Of a stretch of DNA of 64,000 nucleotides, positions 47,556 to 55,911 are shown one piece after another (position 1 is the first letter of the stretch; every line of letters starts with the position of its first letter). Position numbers and translations under genes: made by a program. Below the pieces are notes generated by a model. The model had not been told where the DNA came from and searched no databases. It saw nothing but the letters and a program-made list of their open reading frames with translations. Location of the stretch: NCBI RefSeq assembly GCF_002113125.1, contig NZ_NEJP01000001.1, positions 434,001-498,000 of the forward strand, in the 5' to 3' direction. Origin of the DNA: Pseudomonas sp. B20(2017). GTDB taxonomy: Bacteria > Pseudomonadota > Gammaproteobacteria > Pseudomonadales > Pseudomonadaceae.

Positions 47556-48398
47556 TCAGGCAAACAATTGCGCACTGAGGTCACGACTGGCGCTCAACAG
47601 GCCGGGCAGAAAGCGCTGTTCCAGCTCGGTGCGGCTGACGCGACCGGCGTGGGTGCTGACGTTGAGCGCGGCCACCACCTGGCCGGAAGCGTCGTAGACC
47701 GGCACGGCAATCGAACGCAGGCCCTGCTCCAGTTCCTGATCGACGATGCACCAACCCTGCTGCCGGACTTCCTGCAAACATTCGAGCAAGGCGTCGGGGG
47801 TGTGAATCGTGCGGCTGGTCTTGGCCACCAGTTCGGCGTGGTCGAGGTATTCGCGCAGCGAGGTGTCGTCCAGCGCTGCCAGCAGAATCCGTCCCATGGA
47901 CGTGCAATACGCCGGCAAACGCCCGCCCACCGAGAGGTCCACCGAAATCAGACGCTGAGTGGTTGCCGAACGGGCGATGTAGAGGATGTCGTCGCCCTCC
48001 AGCGTGGCCATGTTGCAGGCTTCGTGCAGTTGCTCGCTCATGCGGTCGAGGTACGGCTGAGCCGAGACCGCCAGCGGTGTCGAGGACAGATAGGCGTGTC
48101 CGAGGGTCAGTACTTTGGGCAGCAGCGAATAAGTGCGCCCGTCGGTGGTGGCATAGCCGAGCTTGATCAGCGTGTGCAGGCAACGGCGCACGGCGGCGCG
48201 GGGAATTTCCGTGCGGTGGCTGATCTGGGCGATGGTCAGGTGGCGCTTGCGCTCCTGAAACGCCTGCACCACCGCCAGGCCACGGGCCAGTGAGGTCATG
48301 AAATCCGGATCGCCGGTCAGGGCCTGGATACGCTTGGCCGGCGAAGCGACGATCGGCGGCGCTACCGAGGTGAAGGAATTGCGCATTTGATCGTTCAT
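47556..48398 (-). CDS. pcaR: IclR-family activator of the pca regulon
   Basis: A 280-aa regulator. The HTH (LTIAQISHRTEIPRAAVRRC) is followed by an IclR effector domain (AQPYLDRMSEQLHEACNMAT ... LPAYCTSMGRILLAAL). Its place at the head of the pca genes identifies it as PcaR, which activates the cluster with beta-ketoadipate. The start at 48398 (MNDQMRNS) follows AGGAACC. A matching operator lies about 85-115 bp upstream, suggesting autoregulation. Confidence 0.94.
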   Translation of the reverse strand: MNDQMRNSFTSVAPPIVASPAKRIQALTGDPDFMTSLARGLAVVQAFQERKRHLTIAQISHRTEIPRAAVRRCLHTLIKLGYATTDGRTYSLLPKVLTLGHAYLSSTPLAVSAQPYLDRMSEQLHEACNMATLEGDDILYIARSATTQRLISVDLSVGGRLPAYCTSMGRILLAALDDTSLREYLDHAELVAKTSRTIHTPDALLECLQEVRQQGWCIVDQELEQGLRSIAVPVYDASGQVVAALNVSTHAGRVSRTELEQRFLPGLLSASRDLSAQLFA

Positions 48399-48480
48399 GT
48401 GGTTCCTTTTTTTCTTGTTCGGATCAACGGCTATACAAGCGGCTCGCCGGCAGATACACAAGCGACAAACCGCCAACTTC

Positions 48481-48512
48481 GGGCGATTATCGAACCGTCG
48501 ACCGATAATCGC
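48481..48512 (-). promoter_or_regulatory. PcaR-type operator before pcaR
   Basis: A perfect 10-bp inverted repeat, GCGATTATCG (48483-48492) and CGATAATCGC (48503-48512), with a 10-bp spacer. On the minus strand 48495-48481 reads GTTCGATAATCGCCC, one mismatch from the PcaR consensus. Confidence 0.75.
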
Positions 48513-48728
48513 AATCGCCCTGACCTCCTCCGGCGGGCCGCTCTGAGCAGTTTTGAACCTGGAACGCCTGCATAGTTAACGAGCCTTAGTTGTCCGACTA
48601 AATGGCGCCAGAAATCAAACACTGCGCAACAAAGATGCAACTATTGCCGGAAGTTGCACGTCACAAAACAATCACACATGCGCAAACGTTTTTAACTTGG
48701 CAAAGATAGTCAATCCCGAATCGGCCGC

Positions 48729-48734
48729 TATAAT
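48729..48734 (+). promoter_or_regulatory. Consensus -10 box
   Basis: A perfect TATAAT lies 307 bp upstream of the small GTG-started gene. A weak -35 candidate (TAGTCA) lies 16 bp upstream of it; a better TTGGCA is 26 bp away, too far. It probably starts a long leader or a separate small RNA. Confidence 0.5.
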
Positions 48735-48740
48735 GCACCT

Positions 48741-49040
48741 CAGTGACACCGCGCTTTTTATTTGCCGACGGTGCCACCCGCTGGCGCGATGTCCATCGCC
48801 GCCAGCCCCGGCCAGCGCCTGATGCTCATTGCTCATGCACCGCCAGCGCGCTCGCTGAAACAGGAAACTGATGCTGCGTCAGTCTTAATCTGGTGCCGTA
48901 GCCGCCTGCAACATGGAAGTCCTGACCGTCTTCCCGACAACACCGCTGCCTGTCCGGGCGAGCGCTTGTTGGTGAACCGGTTAAATGATTCGTTGCAGTG
49001 CGTTCACCAGACATTTATCTCAACTCATACAGGTAGCACT
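48741..49040 (+). ncRNA. Long leader or small RNA candidate
   Basis: About 300 bp lie between the TATAAT and the next start codon. The segment is open in the frame of the downstream gene, but its translation is low-complexity and has no ribosome binding site, so I treat it as RNA. It contains many GC-rich self-complementary pieces, such as CGCTGGCG / CGCCAGCG. I do not recognise a known RNA family. Confidence 0.35.
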
Positions 49041-49241
49041 GTGACGAAAGACGAACTGCGCGCGGAACTTGAGCGCCAGGAACAACGTTACAAGGAAGTT
49101 TACGGCGGGGAAGTCACCACCTACGCCGCCCAGCCCGAACCAGAACGCAAAGCCTGGCGTAAACGCCCTACCGTTCAGGATCAGGTCTTCCAGCAAGAAC
49201 TGAAAAAAATGGAAGAGGAACTCAAAGCCGAAGAGCCTTGA
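49041..49241 (+). CDS. Small conserved charged protein, unknown
   Basis: A 66-aa protein starting with GTG at 49041 ([20 protein letters not shown]) behind AGGTAG. It is helical and highly charged, ending [12 protein letters not shown], with a central [20 protein letters not shown] segment. No membrane segment. The frame is open back to 48762, but the conserved-looking part starts here. No known function; pitA follows 375 bp later. Confidence 0.72.
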   Translation: MTKDELRAELERQEQRYKEVYGGEVTTYAAQPEPERKAWRKRPTVQDQVFQQELKKMEEELKAEEP

Positions 49242-49616
49242 AACCGTCCTTTGCATCTTTCGAGGGTAAGCGTACTCACCGGGTTACAAGCACGGTGGAC
49301 TGACGATGCCTTGCGCGCCCGCTACCCGCGGGCAGCGGCCAACTCCCCTGTATTGCACAGGTCTGGAGCATGTCAGACGCGTTTCTCAGATATTTCATAC
49401 AAGTTTCAGCCCCCTCCCGACAACCGACCAATTCGCCGGCGTATCGCATTTTTATCAATTGAATCAACACCTTGCAAAACCCTGCAAAAAGCTTGGGTAA
49501 TGCACCTTGATACAAATTAATTTGGCGAAGAAGCTTACCGATGAGCAGGTAGGGGATCGATTTCCAGTCTTTTCTGGCATAATCGCGCCCCCTTATGACC
49601 GGGTCAGAAAACCTTC
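49242..49616 (+). other. Intergenic region with probable pitA promoter
   Basis: A -10-like CATAAT lies at 49578-49583, 34 bp before the pitA ATG; no convincing -35 or Pho box is seen. The remaining 330 bp are comparatively AT-rich near 49380-49530 and hold no supported gene, repeat or terminator with a T-run. Confidence 0.5.
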
Positions 49617-51092
49617 ATGATCGATTTATTCAGCGGACTGGATGCCTGGGTGCTTGTGAGCCTCCTGCTCGCCCTGACATTTGTCCTCGCCTTCGAGTTC
49701 ATCAATGGATTTCATGACACCGCTAACGCGGTAGCCACTGTTATCTACACCAAAGCGATGCCGCCTCACCTGGCGGTGTTCTTCTCGGGCGTGTTCAACT
49801 TCCTCGGCGTACTGCTGGGCGGCGTTGGCGTGGCGTATGCCATCGTGCACCTGCTGCCGGTAGAACTGTTGATCAACGTGAACACCGGCCATGGTCTGGC
49901 AATGGTGTTCTCGCTGCTCGCCGCCGCGATCGCCTGGAACCTGGGCACCTGGTACTTCGGTATCCCGGCCTCCAGCTCGCACACGCTGATCGGTTCGATC
50001 CTCGGTGTCGGCCTGGCCAACGCCCTGATCAACGAAATTCCACTGGCTGACGGCGTCAACTGGCAGAAAGCGATCGATATCGGCGCCTCACTGGTGTTCT
50101 CGCCGATGGCGGGCTTCCTGATCGCCGCGCTGGTGCTGATCGGCCTGAAATGGTGGCGCCCGCTGTCGAAGATGCACAAGACGCCGGAACAGCGCCGCAA
50201 GATCGACGACAAGAAGCACCCACCGTTCTGGAACCGTCTGGTCCTGGTGATCTCGGCCATGGCCGTAAGCTTCGTGCACGGTTCCAACGACGGTCAGAAA
50301 GGTATCGGCCTGATCATGCTGGTACTGATCGGTATCGTGCCTGCGCAGTTCGTCCTCGACCTGAACAGCACCACCTACCAGATCGAGCGTACTCGTGACG
50401 CGACCCTGCATCTGAGCCAGTTCTACAAGCGCAACGCCGACACCCTGGGCGAGTTCCTGGCGCTGGGCAAAAGCGTGGAAGGCGACCTGCCGGAGAAATT
50501 CCGTTGCAACCCGCAACAGACCGAACCGACCATCGCCGCCCTGCTCGACACCCTCAAAGGTGTAGCCGACTACCACTCGCTGTCCTCGGAAAGCCGCATC
50601 GAAGTGCGTCGCTACCTGCTCTGCCTGGACGACACCGCGAAGAAAGTCAGCAAACTGCCAGGCCTCGCCCCGCGTGAGAAGGCTGACCTGGACAAACTAC
50701 GCAAAGACCTGACCACCACCACCGAATACGCCCCGTTCTGGGTGATTCTGGCGGTCGCCCTGGCCCTGGGCCTGGGCACCATGGTCGGCTGGAAACGCGT
50801 GGTACTGACCATCGGCGAGAAGATCGGCAAACAAGGCATGACCTACTCGCAAGGCATGTCGGCCCAGATCACCACCGCCAGCCTGATCGGCATGGCCAAC
50901 ATCTTCAGCCTGCCGGTGTCCACCACCCACGTCCTCTCCTCGGGCGTGGCCGGCACCATGGTCGCCAACAAAAGCGGCCTGCAAGGCGGCACGGTGAAAA
51001 CCATCCTCCTGGCCTGGGTCCTGACCCTGCCAGCCACCGTGGCCCTGTCGGCCGGCCTGTTCTGGCTGGCGTCGAAGGCGCTGGGTAGCTGA
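49617..51092 (+). CDS. pitA: Pit family low-affinity phosphate transporter
   Basis: A 491-aa inner-membrane H+/metal-phosphate symporter. The two inverted PHO-4 signatures are GFHDTANAVATVIYTKAMP (near residues 31-49) and VHGSNDGQKGIGLIMLVL (near 222-239). A hydrophilic loop of about 120 residues (about 250-370) separates the halves, as in PitA. It imports metal-phosphate at high phosphate. Transcription ends at the hairpin 51111-51140. Confidence 0.95.
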   Translation: MIDLFSGLDAWVLVSLLLALTFVLAFEFINGFHDTANAVATVIYTKAMPPHLAVFFSGVFNFLGVLLGGVGVAYAIVHLLPVELLINVNTGHGLAMVFSLLAAAIAWNLGTWYFGIPASSSHTLIGSILGVGLANALINEIPLADGVNWQKAIDIGASLVFSPMAGFLIAALVLIGLKWWRPLSKMHKTPEQRRKIDDKKHPPFWNRLVLVISAMAVSFVHGSNDGQKGIGLIMLVLIGIVPAQFVLDLNSTTYQIERTRDATLHLSQFYKRNADTLGEFLALGKSVEGDLPEKFRCNPQQTEPTIAALLDTLKGVADYHSLSSESRIEVRRYLLCLDDTAKKVSKLPGLAPREKADLDKLRKDLTTTTEYAPFWVILAVALALGLGTMVGWKRVVLTIGEKIGKQGMTYSQGMSAQITTASLIGMANIFSLPVSTTHVLSSGVAGTMVANKSGLQGGTVKTILLAWVLTLPATVALSAGLFWLASKALGS

Positions 51093-51110
51093 TAGACCGC
51101 TGTAATGAAA

Positions 51111-51143
51111 AAGGCGTGATTCGCAAGGATCACGCCTTTTTTG
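51111..51143 (+). terminator. Terminator of pitA
   Basis: AAAGGCGTGA (51111-51120), a 10-base loop and TCACGCCTTT (51131-51140), followed by TTT. It lies 18 bp after the pitA stop. Confidence 0.85.
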
Positions 51144-51306
51144 TTGCTTCCAGAAATGGAACGCAGAGCGTCCCAGGCTGCATTCCCACGCGGAGCGTGG
51201 GAACGATCAAAGGCGAGATTTGAAAGGATCACGCTTTTTTGTCGGCTTCAGAAATGGGACGCAGAGCGTCCCGGGCGGCATTCCCACGCAGAGCGTGGGA
51301 ACGATC
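51111..51306. repeat. Tandem duplication: terminator + REP, two 98-bp copies
   Basis: Copy 1 (51111-51208) begins with the pitA terminator AAAGGCGTGA / TCACGCCTTTTTT and ends with a REP of the cgttcccacgc class. Copy 2 (51209-51306) repeats the whole unit, but its terminator arm has decayed (AAAGGCGAGA versus GGATCACGCTTTTTT). Both REPs carry GCAGAGCGTCCC and GCGTGGGAACGATCAA. This is a direct tandem duplication of a gene 3' end, not only of the REP. Confidence 0.85.
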
Positions 51307-51408
51307 AACAACTCCTGCTTCTGCTTTGGCTTCCCACCACTCAACACAATGAGCGTTAGCTCGAGTACCGCTTTTGATCGCAATGCCCGTCGGCAGGCTG
51401 AGTGGAGG

Positions 51409-51655
51409 GATTGATCCGGGGGTGGGAGCGCAGCGACCGTGCGGCGTAGCCGCATGCATCGAGAGGAGGTGCAGCGAAGCAAACCGTAGGCGATGCCCCC
51501 GGATCAATCCCGGAGCGAAGGAACCCGAGCCACAGCGAGGGCCGTACGTCAGGGTAAAGCCTTTTGGGTTACCTTTTCGGCGTTTGGAAAAGGTGACCCG
51601 CCGTAAGGGCGGAACCCTAAGAAGCCGTTACCGCAGCAACGGATATTCACCCCAA
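51409..51655. repeat. Long Pseudomonas intergenic repeat element
   Basis: About 250 bp beginning GGATTGATCCGGGGGTGGGA, with TGCAGCGAAGCAAACCGTAG and GCCTTTTGGGTTACCTTTTC further on, ending CAGCAACGGATATTCACC. I recognise this text from intergenic spaces of many Pseudomonas genomes. The GGATTGATCCGGG start and GCCCCCGGATCAATCC middle form a large inverted repeat. It carries a spurious ORF. Its origin and mobility are unknown to me. Confidence 0.7.
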
Positions 51656-51703
51656 ACAACCCAAAGCATGGTCGGCCCAAAGGCCGCCAAGACACAAAAA
51701 AAA

Positions 51704-51730
51704 GGGCAACCGAAGTTGCCCAAAATGCCT
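51704..51730 (-). terminator. Terminator of the CcoM-like gene
   Basis: On the minus strand GGGCAAC-TTCG-GTTGCCC (51721-51704) is followed by TTTTTTTTGTG. It lies 34 bp after the stop of the 38-aa gene. Confidence 0.85.
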
Positions 51731-51755
51731 TGCGTGCTCATCAAACCCGGAAGAA

Positions 51756-51872
51756 TCAAGGCTTCTTGCGCTTGTTCGCATCCTTCCAGATAAAAAATCC
51801 AAACCCTGCAAAAAACAGAACCATCAGGCCCACAGTCAGGACCCCGGCAAACACCACGTTATCGAAAAACAT
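51756..51872 (-). CDS. ccoM: Small single-helix membrane protein, CcoM-like
   Basis: A 38-aa protein too short for most gene finders: MFFDNVVFAGVLTVGLMVLF is the transmembrane start, followed by FAGFGFFIWKDANKRKKP. One hydrophobic helix (residues 6-29) ends in a positively charged tail, so the N-terminus is probably outside and the tail cytoplasmic. AGGAGG sits 8 bp upstream of the ATG, and a good terminator follows. Size and pattern match CcoM, the small assembly subunit of cbb3-type cytochrome oxidase described in P. stutzeri. An ANR-type box upstream supports a microaerobic role. The CcoM identity is from memory of the family. Confidence 0.7.
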   Translation of the reverse strand: MFFDNVVFAGVLTVGLMVLFFAGFGFFIWKDANKRKKP

Positions 51873-51938
51873 GACTGGCCTCCTGGCCCCTGCTCTGCTG
51901 CGATGGAGCTAAGTTAACCAATCAGGCAGGCGCAGGAA

Positions 51939-51952
51939 TTGACCGGGATCAA
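51939..51952 (-). promoter_or_regulatory. ANR/FNR box of the CcoM-like gene
   Basis: TTGACCGGGATCAA matches TTGAT-N4-ATCAA at 9 of 10 fixed positions. On the minus strand a -10-like TTAACT (51917-51912) would place the start near 51904, exactly 41.5 bp from the box centre, the class II activator geometry. A weaker half-site CTGACCTGCATCAA is at 51989-52002. Confidence 0.7.
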
Positions 51953-52017
51953 TGCCGGTCACCATGCGGAGGAAAGGAAGGGAAATAACTGACCTGCATC
52001 AACGGATGCAGGGGAGA

Positions 52018-52179
52018 TCAACGCTTTTTCGGTTTGTTTTTCGGCTTTTTCTTCGGTTTGCCCAAAGGCATGGCCTGCTCGAAAGCCTGCCGAACTTCAT
52101 TCAGGCGCTTCTCGTTGAGGTCATGAACCCGCTTGGCGCGTTCGGTGTTGAGGTCGATCAGTTTGTCGTCTTGGCTCAT
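52018..52179 (-). CDS. Small lysine-rich-tailed protein, unknown
   Basis: A 53-aa ORF: MSQDDKLIDLNTERAKRVHD, then a helical NEVRQAFEQAMPLGKP segment, then KKKPKNKPKKR. A charged amphipathic helix followed by a strongly basic tail suggests nucleic acid or ribosome binding. The ribosome binding site is weak. Codon use is normal. The gene is too short for most predictors and I know no function. Confidence 0.65.
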   Translation of the reverse strand: MSQDDKLIDLNTERAKRVHDLNEKRLNEVRQAFEQAMPLGKPKKKPKNKPKKR

Positions 52180-52297
52180 GGCGTTCGGTGCATCGCTTGG
52201 ACTGAATCACAACTGCCGGATCACCGACAGGACTGCGCCAATAATGCGGCCTCACGCCGGCGCTGACCAGCCACACGCACAAAGGCTCTGCGACAAT

Positions 52298-52639
52298 TCA
52301 AATCTCGATATCAACCCAAAGCCCCTGACGCGGCTGATCTTCCATCAACGGCGCCACCGGCACGGTGTTGTCGGCATTCAGTTCGGTGCCGGGCACGGCG
52401 AGGTGCGCTTCGGGGTCGTCGTCGGCTTCACGGCGACGGCGATCGCGTTCCTGCTGGCGGCGCTGCTCTTCGCGCAGCAGATAGCCGTCCTCTTCCGGAT
52501 CGCGCTTTTGCAGGTCGATGGTGCTTTCGTTGGAGCTTTCCTGCACCGGCACCACAGGGGGAATGTCCGGTCGCTGGCGGATCGGATCCTGCTGGGAGGT
52601 GATCGGCACGGCGCTCAGGGGGAGCATCGGTGGCAGCAT
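52298..52639 (-). CDS. Conserved hypothetical protein, proline- and Arg/Glu-rich
   Basis: A 113-aa protein with a proline-rich start (MLPPMLPLSAVPITSQQDPI), a charged coiled-coil-like middle (LREEQRRQQERDRRRREADD) and a GLWVDIEI end. It appears disordered apart from the middle. It is divergent from rapA. I recognise it only as a Pseudomonas conserved hypothetical; no function can be assigned. Confidence 0.72.
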   Translation of the reverse strand: MLPPMLPLSAVPITSQQDPIRQRPDIPPVVPVQESSNESTIDLQKRDPEEDGYLLREEQRRQQERDRRRREADDDPEAHLAVPGTELNADNTVPVAPLMEDQPRQGLWVDIEI

Positions 52640-52882
52640 ATGAAGGGTCTCCTGTCAGCAGGTTATCGGCGGCGCCAGGGGTGCCTTGAGCCATCGGTCG
52701 CAAACTTGTGACCGGTTTGGCACTCAAGGGTGCCGCAACATCCCGTAAAACCGATGCATGACCTAATCTTCCCTGCAATTGGCCGATTGGGGTCAAAAGC
52801 CGGGCCGAGGCTCCTTATACTTTGGCCTCGGGCCCTCATTCCGTTAAGATAGCCCGCTTTTTCAAGGTGGGAGTCAGGCAGC

Positions 52883-55729
52883 ATGGCGCAGCAGTATCAA
52901 CCGGGGCAACGCTGGATCAGTGACAGCGAAGCAGAGCTTGGTTTAGGCACCGTTCTGGCACAGGACGGCCGCTTGTTGACCGTGCTTTACCCGGCCACTG
53001 GCGAGACTCGCCAGTACGCGCTACGGAATGCGCCCCTCACCCGCGTGCGGTTCTCGCCCGGCGATTCGATCACTCACTTCGAAGGCTGGAAGATGACCGT
53101 CCAGCAAGTCGACGACGTCGACGGCCTGATGGTCTATCACGGCCTCAACGCGCAGAACGAAGCGGTCACCCTGCCGGAAACCCAGCTGTCGAACTTCATT
53201 CAGTTCCGTCTGGCCAGCGACCGTCTGTTCGCCGGCCAAATCGACCCGCTGGCGTGGTTCTCCCTGCGTTATCACACCCTGGAACACACCAGCCGTCAGT
53301 TGCAGTCCTCGCTCTGGGGCCTGGGCGGCGTGCGTGCACAACCAATCGCCCACCAGCTGCACATTGCCCGTGAAGTCGCCGACCGCATCGCGCCGCGCGT
53401 ATTGCTGGCGGACGAAGTGGGTCTGGGCAAGACCATCGAAGCCGGCCTAGTGATCCATCGCCAGCTGCTGTCGGGCCGCGCCAACCGCGTGCTGATCCTC
53501 GTACCGGAAAACCTCCAGCACCAGTGGCTGGTGGAAATGCGCCGCCGTTTCAACCTGCAGGTCGCGCTGTTCGACGAAGAACGCTTCATCGAAAGCGATG
53601 CCACCAACCCGTTCGAAGACACTCAACTGGCGCTGGTGGCGCTGGAGTGGCTGGTCGACGATGAAAAGGCGCAGGACGCCCTGTTCGCTGCCGGCTGGGA
53701 CCTGATGGTGGTCGACGAAGCCCACCACCTGGTGTGGCATGAAGACAAAGTCAGCCCGGAATACTCGCTGGTCGAACAACTGGCCGAAGTCATTCCCGGC
53801 GTGCTGCTGCTCACCGCCACCCCGGAACAACTCGGTCAGGACAGCCACTTCGCCCGTCTGCGCCTGCTCGATCCGAACCGCTTCCATGACCTGGCCGCCT
53901 TCCGCGCCGAAAGCGAAAACTATCGCCCGGTGGCCGAAGCCGTTCAGGAGCTGCTGGACAAGGGTCGCCTGTCGCCGGCCGCGCACAAGACCATCCACGG
54001 TTTCCTCGGCAACGAAGGTGAAGCCCTGCTCACCGCCGTCAACGATGGCGACACCGAAGCCAGCGCCCGACTCGTGCGTGAACTGCTCGACCGCCACGGC
54101 ACCGGCCGCGTGCTGTTCCGCAACACCCGCGCCGCCGTGCAGGGTTTCCCGGAGCGCAAACTGCACCCGTACCCGCTGCCGTGCCCGGACGAATACCTCG
54201 AACTGCCGCTGGGCGAACACGCCGAGTTGTACCCGGAAGTCAGCTTCCAGGCCCAGCCGGACGCCAGCGAAGAAGAACGCTGGTGGAAATTCGACCCGCG
54301 CGTCGAGTGGCTGATCGACCAGCTGAAAATGCTCAAGCGCACCAAAGTGCTGGTGATCTGCGCCCACGCCGAAACCGCAATGGACCTGGAAGACGCCCTG
54401 CGCGTGCGCTCCGGCATCCCGGCCACGGTGTTCCACGAAGGCATGAACATCCTTGAGCGCGACCGCGCCGCCGCCTACTTCGCCGACGAAGAGTTCGGCG
54501 CGCAGGTGCTGATCTGCTCGGAAATCGGCAGTGAAGGTCGCAACTTCCAGTTCGCCCACCACCTGGTGCTGTTCGATCTGCCATCGCACCCGGACCTGCT
54601 GGAACAGCGGATCGGTCGTCTCGACCGGATCGGCCAGAAACACATCATCGAACTGCACGTGCCGTACCTGGAAACCAGCCCGCAAGAGCGCCTGTTCCAG
54701 TGGTATCACGAAGCCCTGAACGCGTTCCTCAACACCTGTCCGACCGGCAACGCCTTGCAGCATCAGTTCGGCCCACGCCTGCTGCCGCTGCTCGAAGAAG
54801 CCGACGATGGCCAGTGGCAAGCGCTGATCGACGAAGCGCGCACCGAGCGCGAGCGGCTGGAAGCCGAGCTGCACACCGGTCGCGACCGCCTGCTGGAACT
54901 CAACTCCGGCGGCGCCGGCGAAGGTGAAGCGCTGGTCGAGGCCATCCTCGAACAGGACGATCAGTTCGCCCTGCCGATCTACATGGAAACCCTGTTCGAC
55001 GCCTTCGGTATCGACAGCGAAGACCATTCGGAAAACGCCCTGATCCTCAAGCCGAGCGAGAAGATGCTCGACGCCAGCTTCCCGCTGGGCGACGACGAAG
55101 GCGTGACCATCACTTACGACCGCAACCAGGCGCTGTCGCGTGAAGACATGCAGTTCATCACTTGGGAACACCCGATGGTGCAGGGTGGCATGGATCTGGT
55201 GCTGTCCGGGTCGATGGGCAACACCGCCGTCGCGCTGATCAAGAACAAAGCGCTCAAGCCTGGCACTGTGCTGCTGGAATTGCTCTACGTCAGCGAAGTG
55301 GTTGCCCCGCGTTCGCTGCAACTGGGCCGTTACCTGCCGCCGGCCGCCCTGCGCTGCCTGCTCGATGCCAACGGCAACGACCTGTCGTCGCGCGTGGCGT
55401 TCGAAACCCTCAACGATCAACTGGAAAGCGTGCCGCGCGCCAGTGCCAACAAGTTCATCCAGGCCCAGCGCGATCAGCTGACGCCACGGATCAACGCCGG
55501 TGAAGACAAGGTCACCCCGCGTCACGCCGAGCGCGTCGCCGAGGCCCGCCGCCGTCTGGCAGCCGACACCGACGAAGAACTGGCACGCCTGACCGCGTTG
55601 CAGGCGGTCAATCCGACCGTGCGCGACAGCGAACTGGATGCCCTGCGCAAGCAGCGTGAACAAGGTCTGGCAATGCTCGACAAGGCAGCGCTGCGACTTG
55701 AAGCGATCCGGGTGCTGGTGGCGGGTTAA
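52883..55729 (+). CDS. rapA: RNA polymerase-associated ATPase RapA
   Basis: A 948-aa SWI/SNF-type protein. Two N-terminal Tudor-like domains (about 1-110) are followed by the ATPase: Walker [14 protein letters not shown] (177-189), DEAH at 278-281, then RapA-specific inserts and the C-terminal domain. It recycles stalled RNA polymerase after transcription. The start at 52883 follows GGGAG, and -10-like AAGATA lies about 35 bp upstream. The length is close to E. coli RapA (968 aa). Confidence 0.96.
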   Translation: MAQQYQPGQRWISDSEAELGLGTVLAQDGRLLTVLYPATGETRQYALRNAPLTRVRFSPGDSITHFEGWKMTVQQVDDVDGLMVYHGLNAQNEAVTLPETQLSNFIQFRLASDRLFAGQIDPLAWFSLRYHTLEHTSRQLQSSLWGLGGVRAQPIAHQLHIAREVADRIAPRVLLADEVGLGKTIEAGLVIHRQLLSGRANRVLILVPENLQHQWLVEMRRRFNLQVALFDEERFIESDATNPFEDTQLALVALEWLVDDEKAQDALFAAGWDLMVVDEAHHLVWHEDKVSPEYSLVEQLAEVIPGVLLLTATPEQLGQDSHFARLRLLDPNRFHDLAAFRAESENYRPVAEAVQELLDKGRLSPAAHKTIHGFLGNEGEALLTAVNDGDTEASARLVRELLDRHGTGRVLFRNTRAAVQGFPERKLHPYPLPCPDEYLELPLGEHAELYPEVSFQAQPDASEEERWWKFDPRVEWLIDQLKMLKRTKVLVICAHAETAMDLEDALRVRSGIPATVFHEGMNILERDRAAAYFADEEFGAQVLICSEIGSEGRNFQFAHHLVLFDLPSHPDLLEQRIGRLDRIGQKHIIELHVPYLETSPQERLFQWYHEALNAFLNTCPTGNALQHQFGPRLLPLLEEADDGQWQALIDEARTERERLEAELHTGRDRLLELNSGGAGEGEALVEAILEQDDQFALPIYMETLFDAFGIDSEDHSENALILKPSEKMLDASFPLGDDEGVTITYDRNQALSREDMQFITWEHPMVQGGMDLVLSGSMGNTAVALIKNKALKPGTVLLELLYVSEVVAPRSLQLGRYLPPAALRCLLDANGNDLSSRVAFETLNDQLESVPRASANKFIQAQRDQLTPRINAGEDKVTPRHAERVAEARRRLAADTDEELARLTALQAVNPTVRDSELDALRKQREQGLAMLDKAALRLEAIRVLVAG

Positions 55730-55755
55730 AACCGCCCTGCTCCATCACCAAAAAC

Positions 55756-55786
55756 AAAAAGGCCCGCAGCGATGCGGGCCTTTTTG
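55756..55786 (+). terminator. Terminator of rapA
   Basis: AAAAA, GGCCCGCA (55761-55768), loop GCGA, TGCGGGCC (55773-55780), TTTTTG. Symmetric A/T flanks make it usable in both directions. Confidence 0.88.
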
Positions 55787-55820
55787 TTTGCCTGATATTT
55801 ATGCTGCGCGGCTGATTGCC

Positions 55821-55910
55821 TCTTCGCGGGCAAGCCCGCTCCCACAGTTGGCCGGGTTCCTTCAGGAGGAAAAGCGGTCGAATGTGGGAGCGAGCCTGCT
55901 CGCGATGGCG
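55821..55910. repeat. REP pair, ggagcgagcctgctcgcg class
   Basis: TCTTCGCGGGCAAGCCCGCT (from 55821) and TGTGGGAGCGAGCCTGCTCG (to about 55910) form imperfect inverted arms with a 34-bp spacer. The right arm touches the 3' end of the MFS gene at 55912. Confidence 0.8.
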
Positions 55911-55911
55911 G

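Noticed and set aside
48762..49040. N-terminal extension of the 66-aa protein to 159 aa
   Set aside because: No ribosome binding site, no domain-like sequence, and the charged conserved-looking part begins at the GTG at 49041.
51111..51306. CRISPR-like array
   Set aside because: Only two direct copies, each built from a terminator and a REP palindrome; no spacers and no cas genes.
51374..51793. 139-aa ORF in the long repeat
   Set aside because: It lies wholly in the repeat and spacer, runs antisense into the CcoM-like gene and has no ribosome binding site.
53447..55663. 738-aa open frame on the minus strand
   Set aside because: Antisense shadow of rapA with no recognisable domain.
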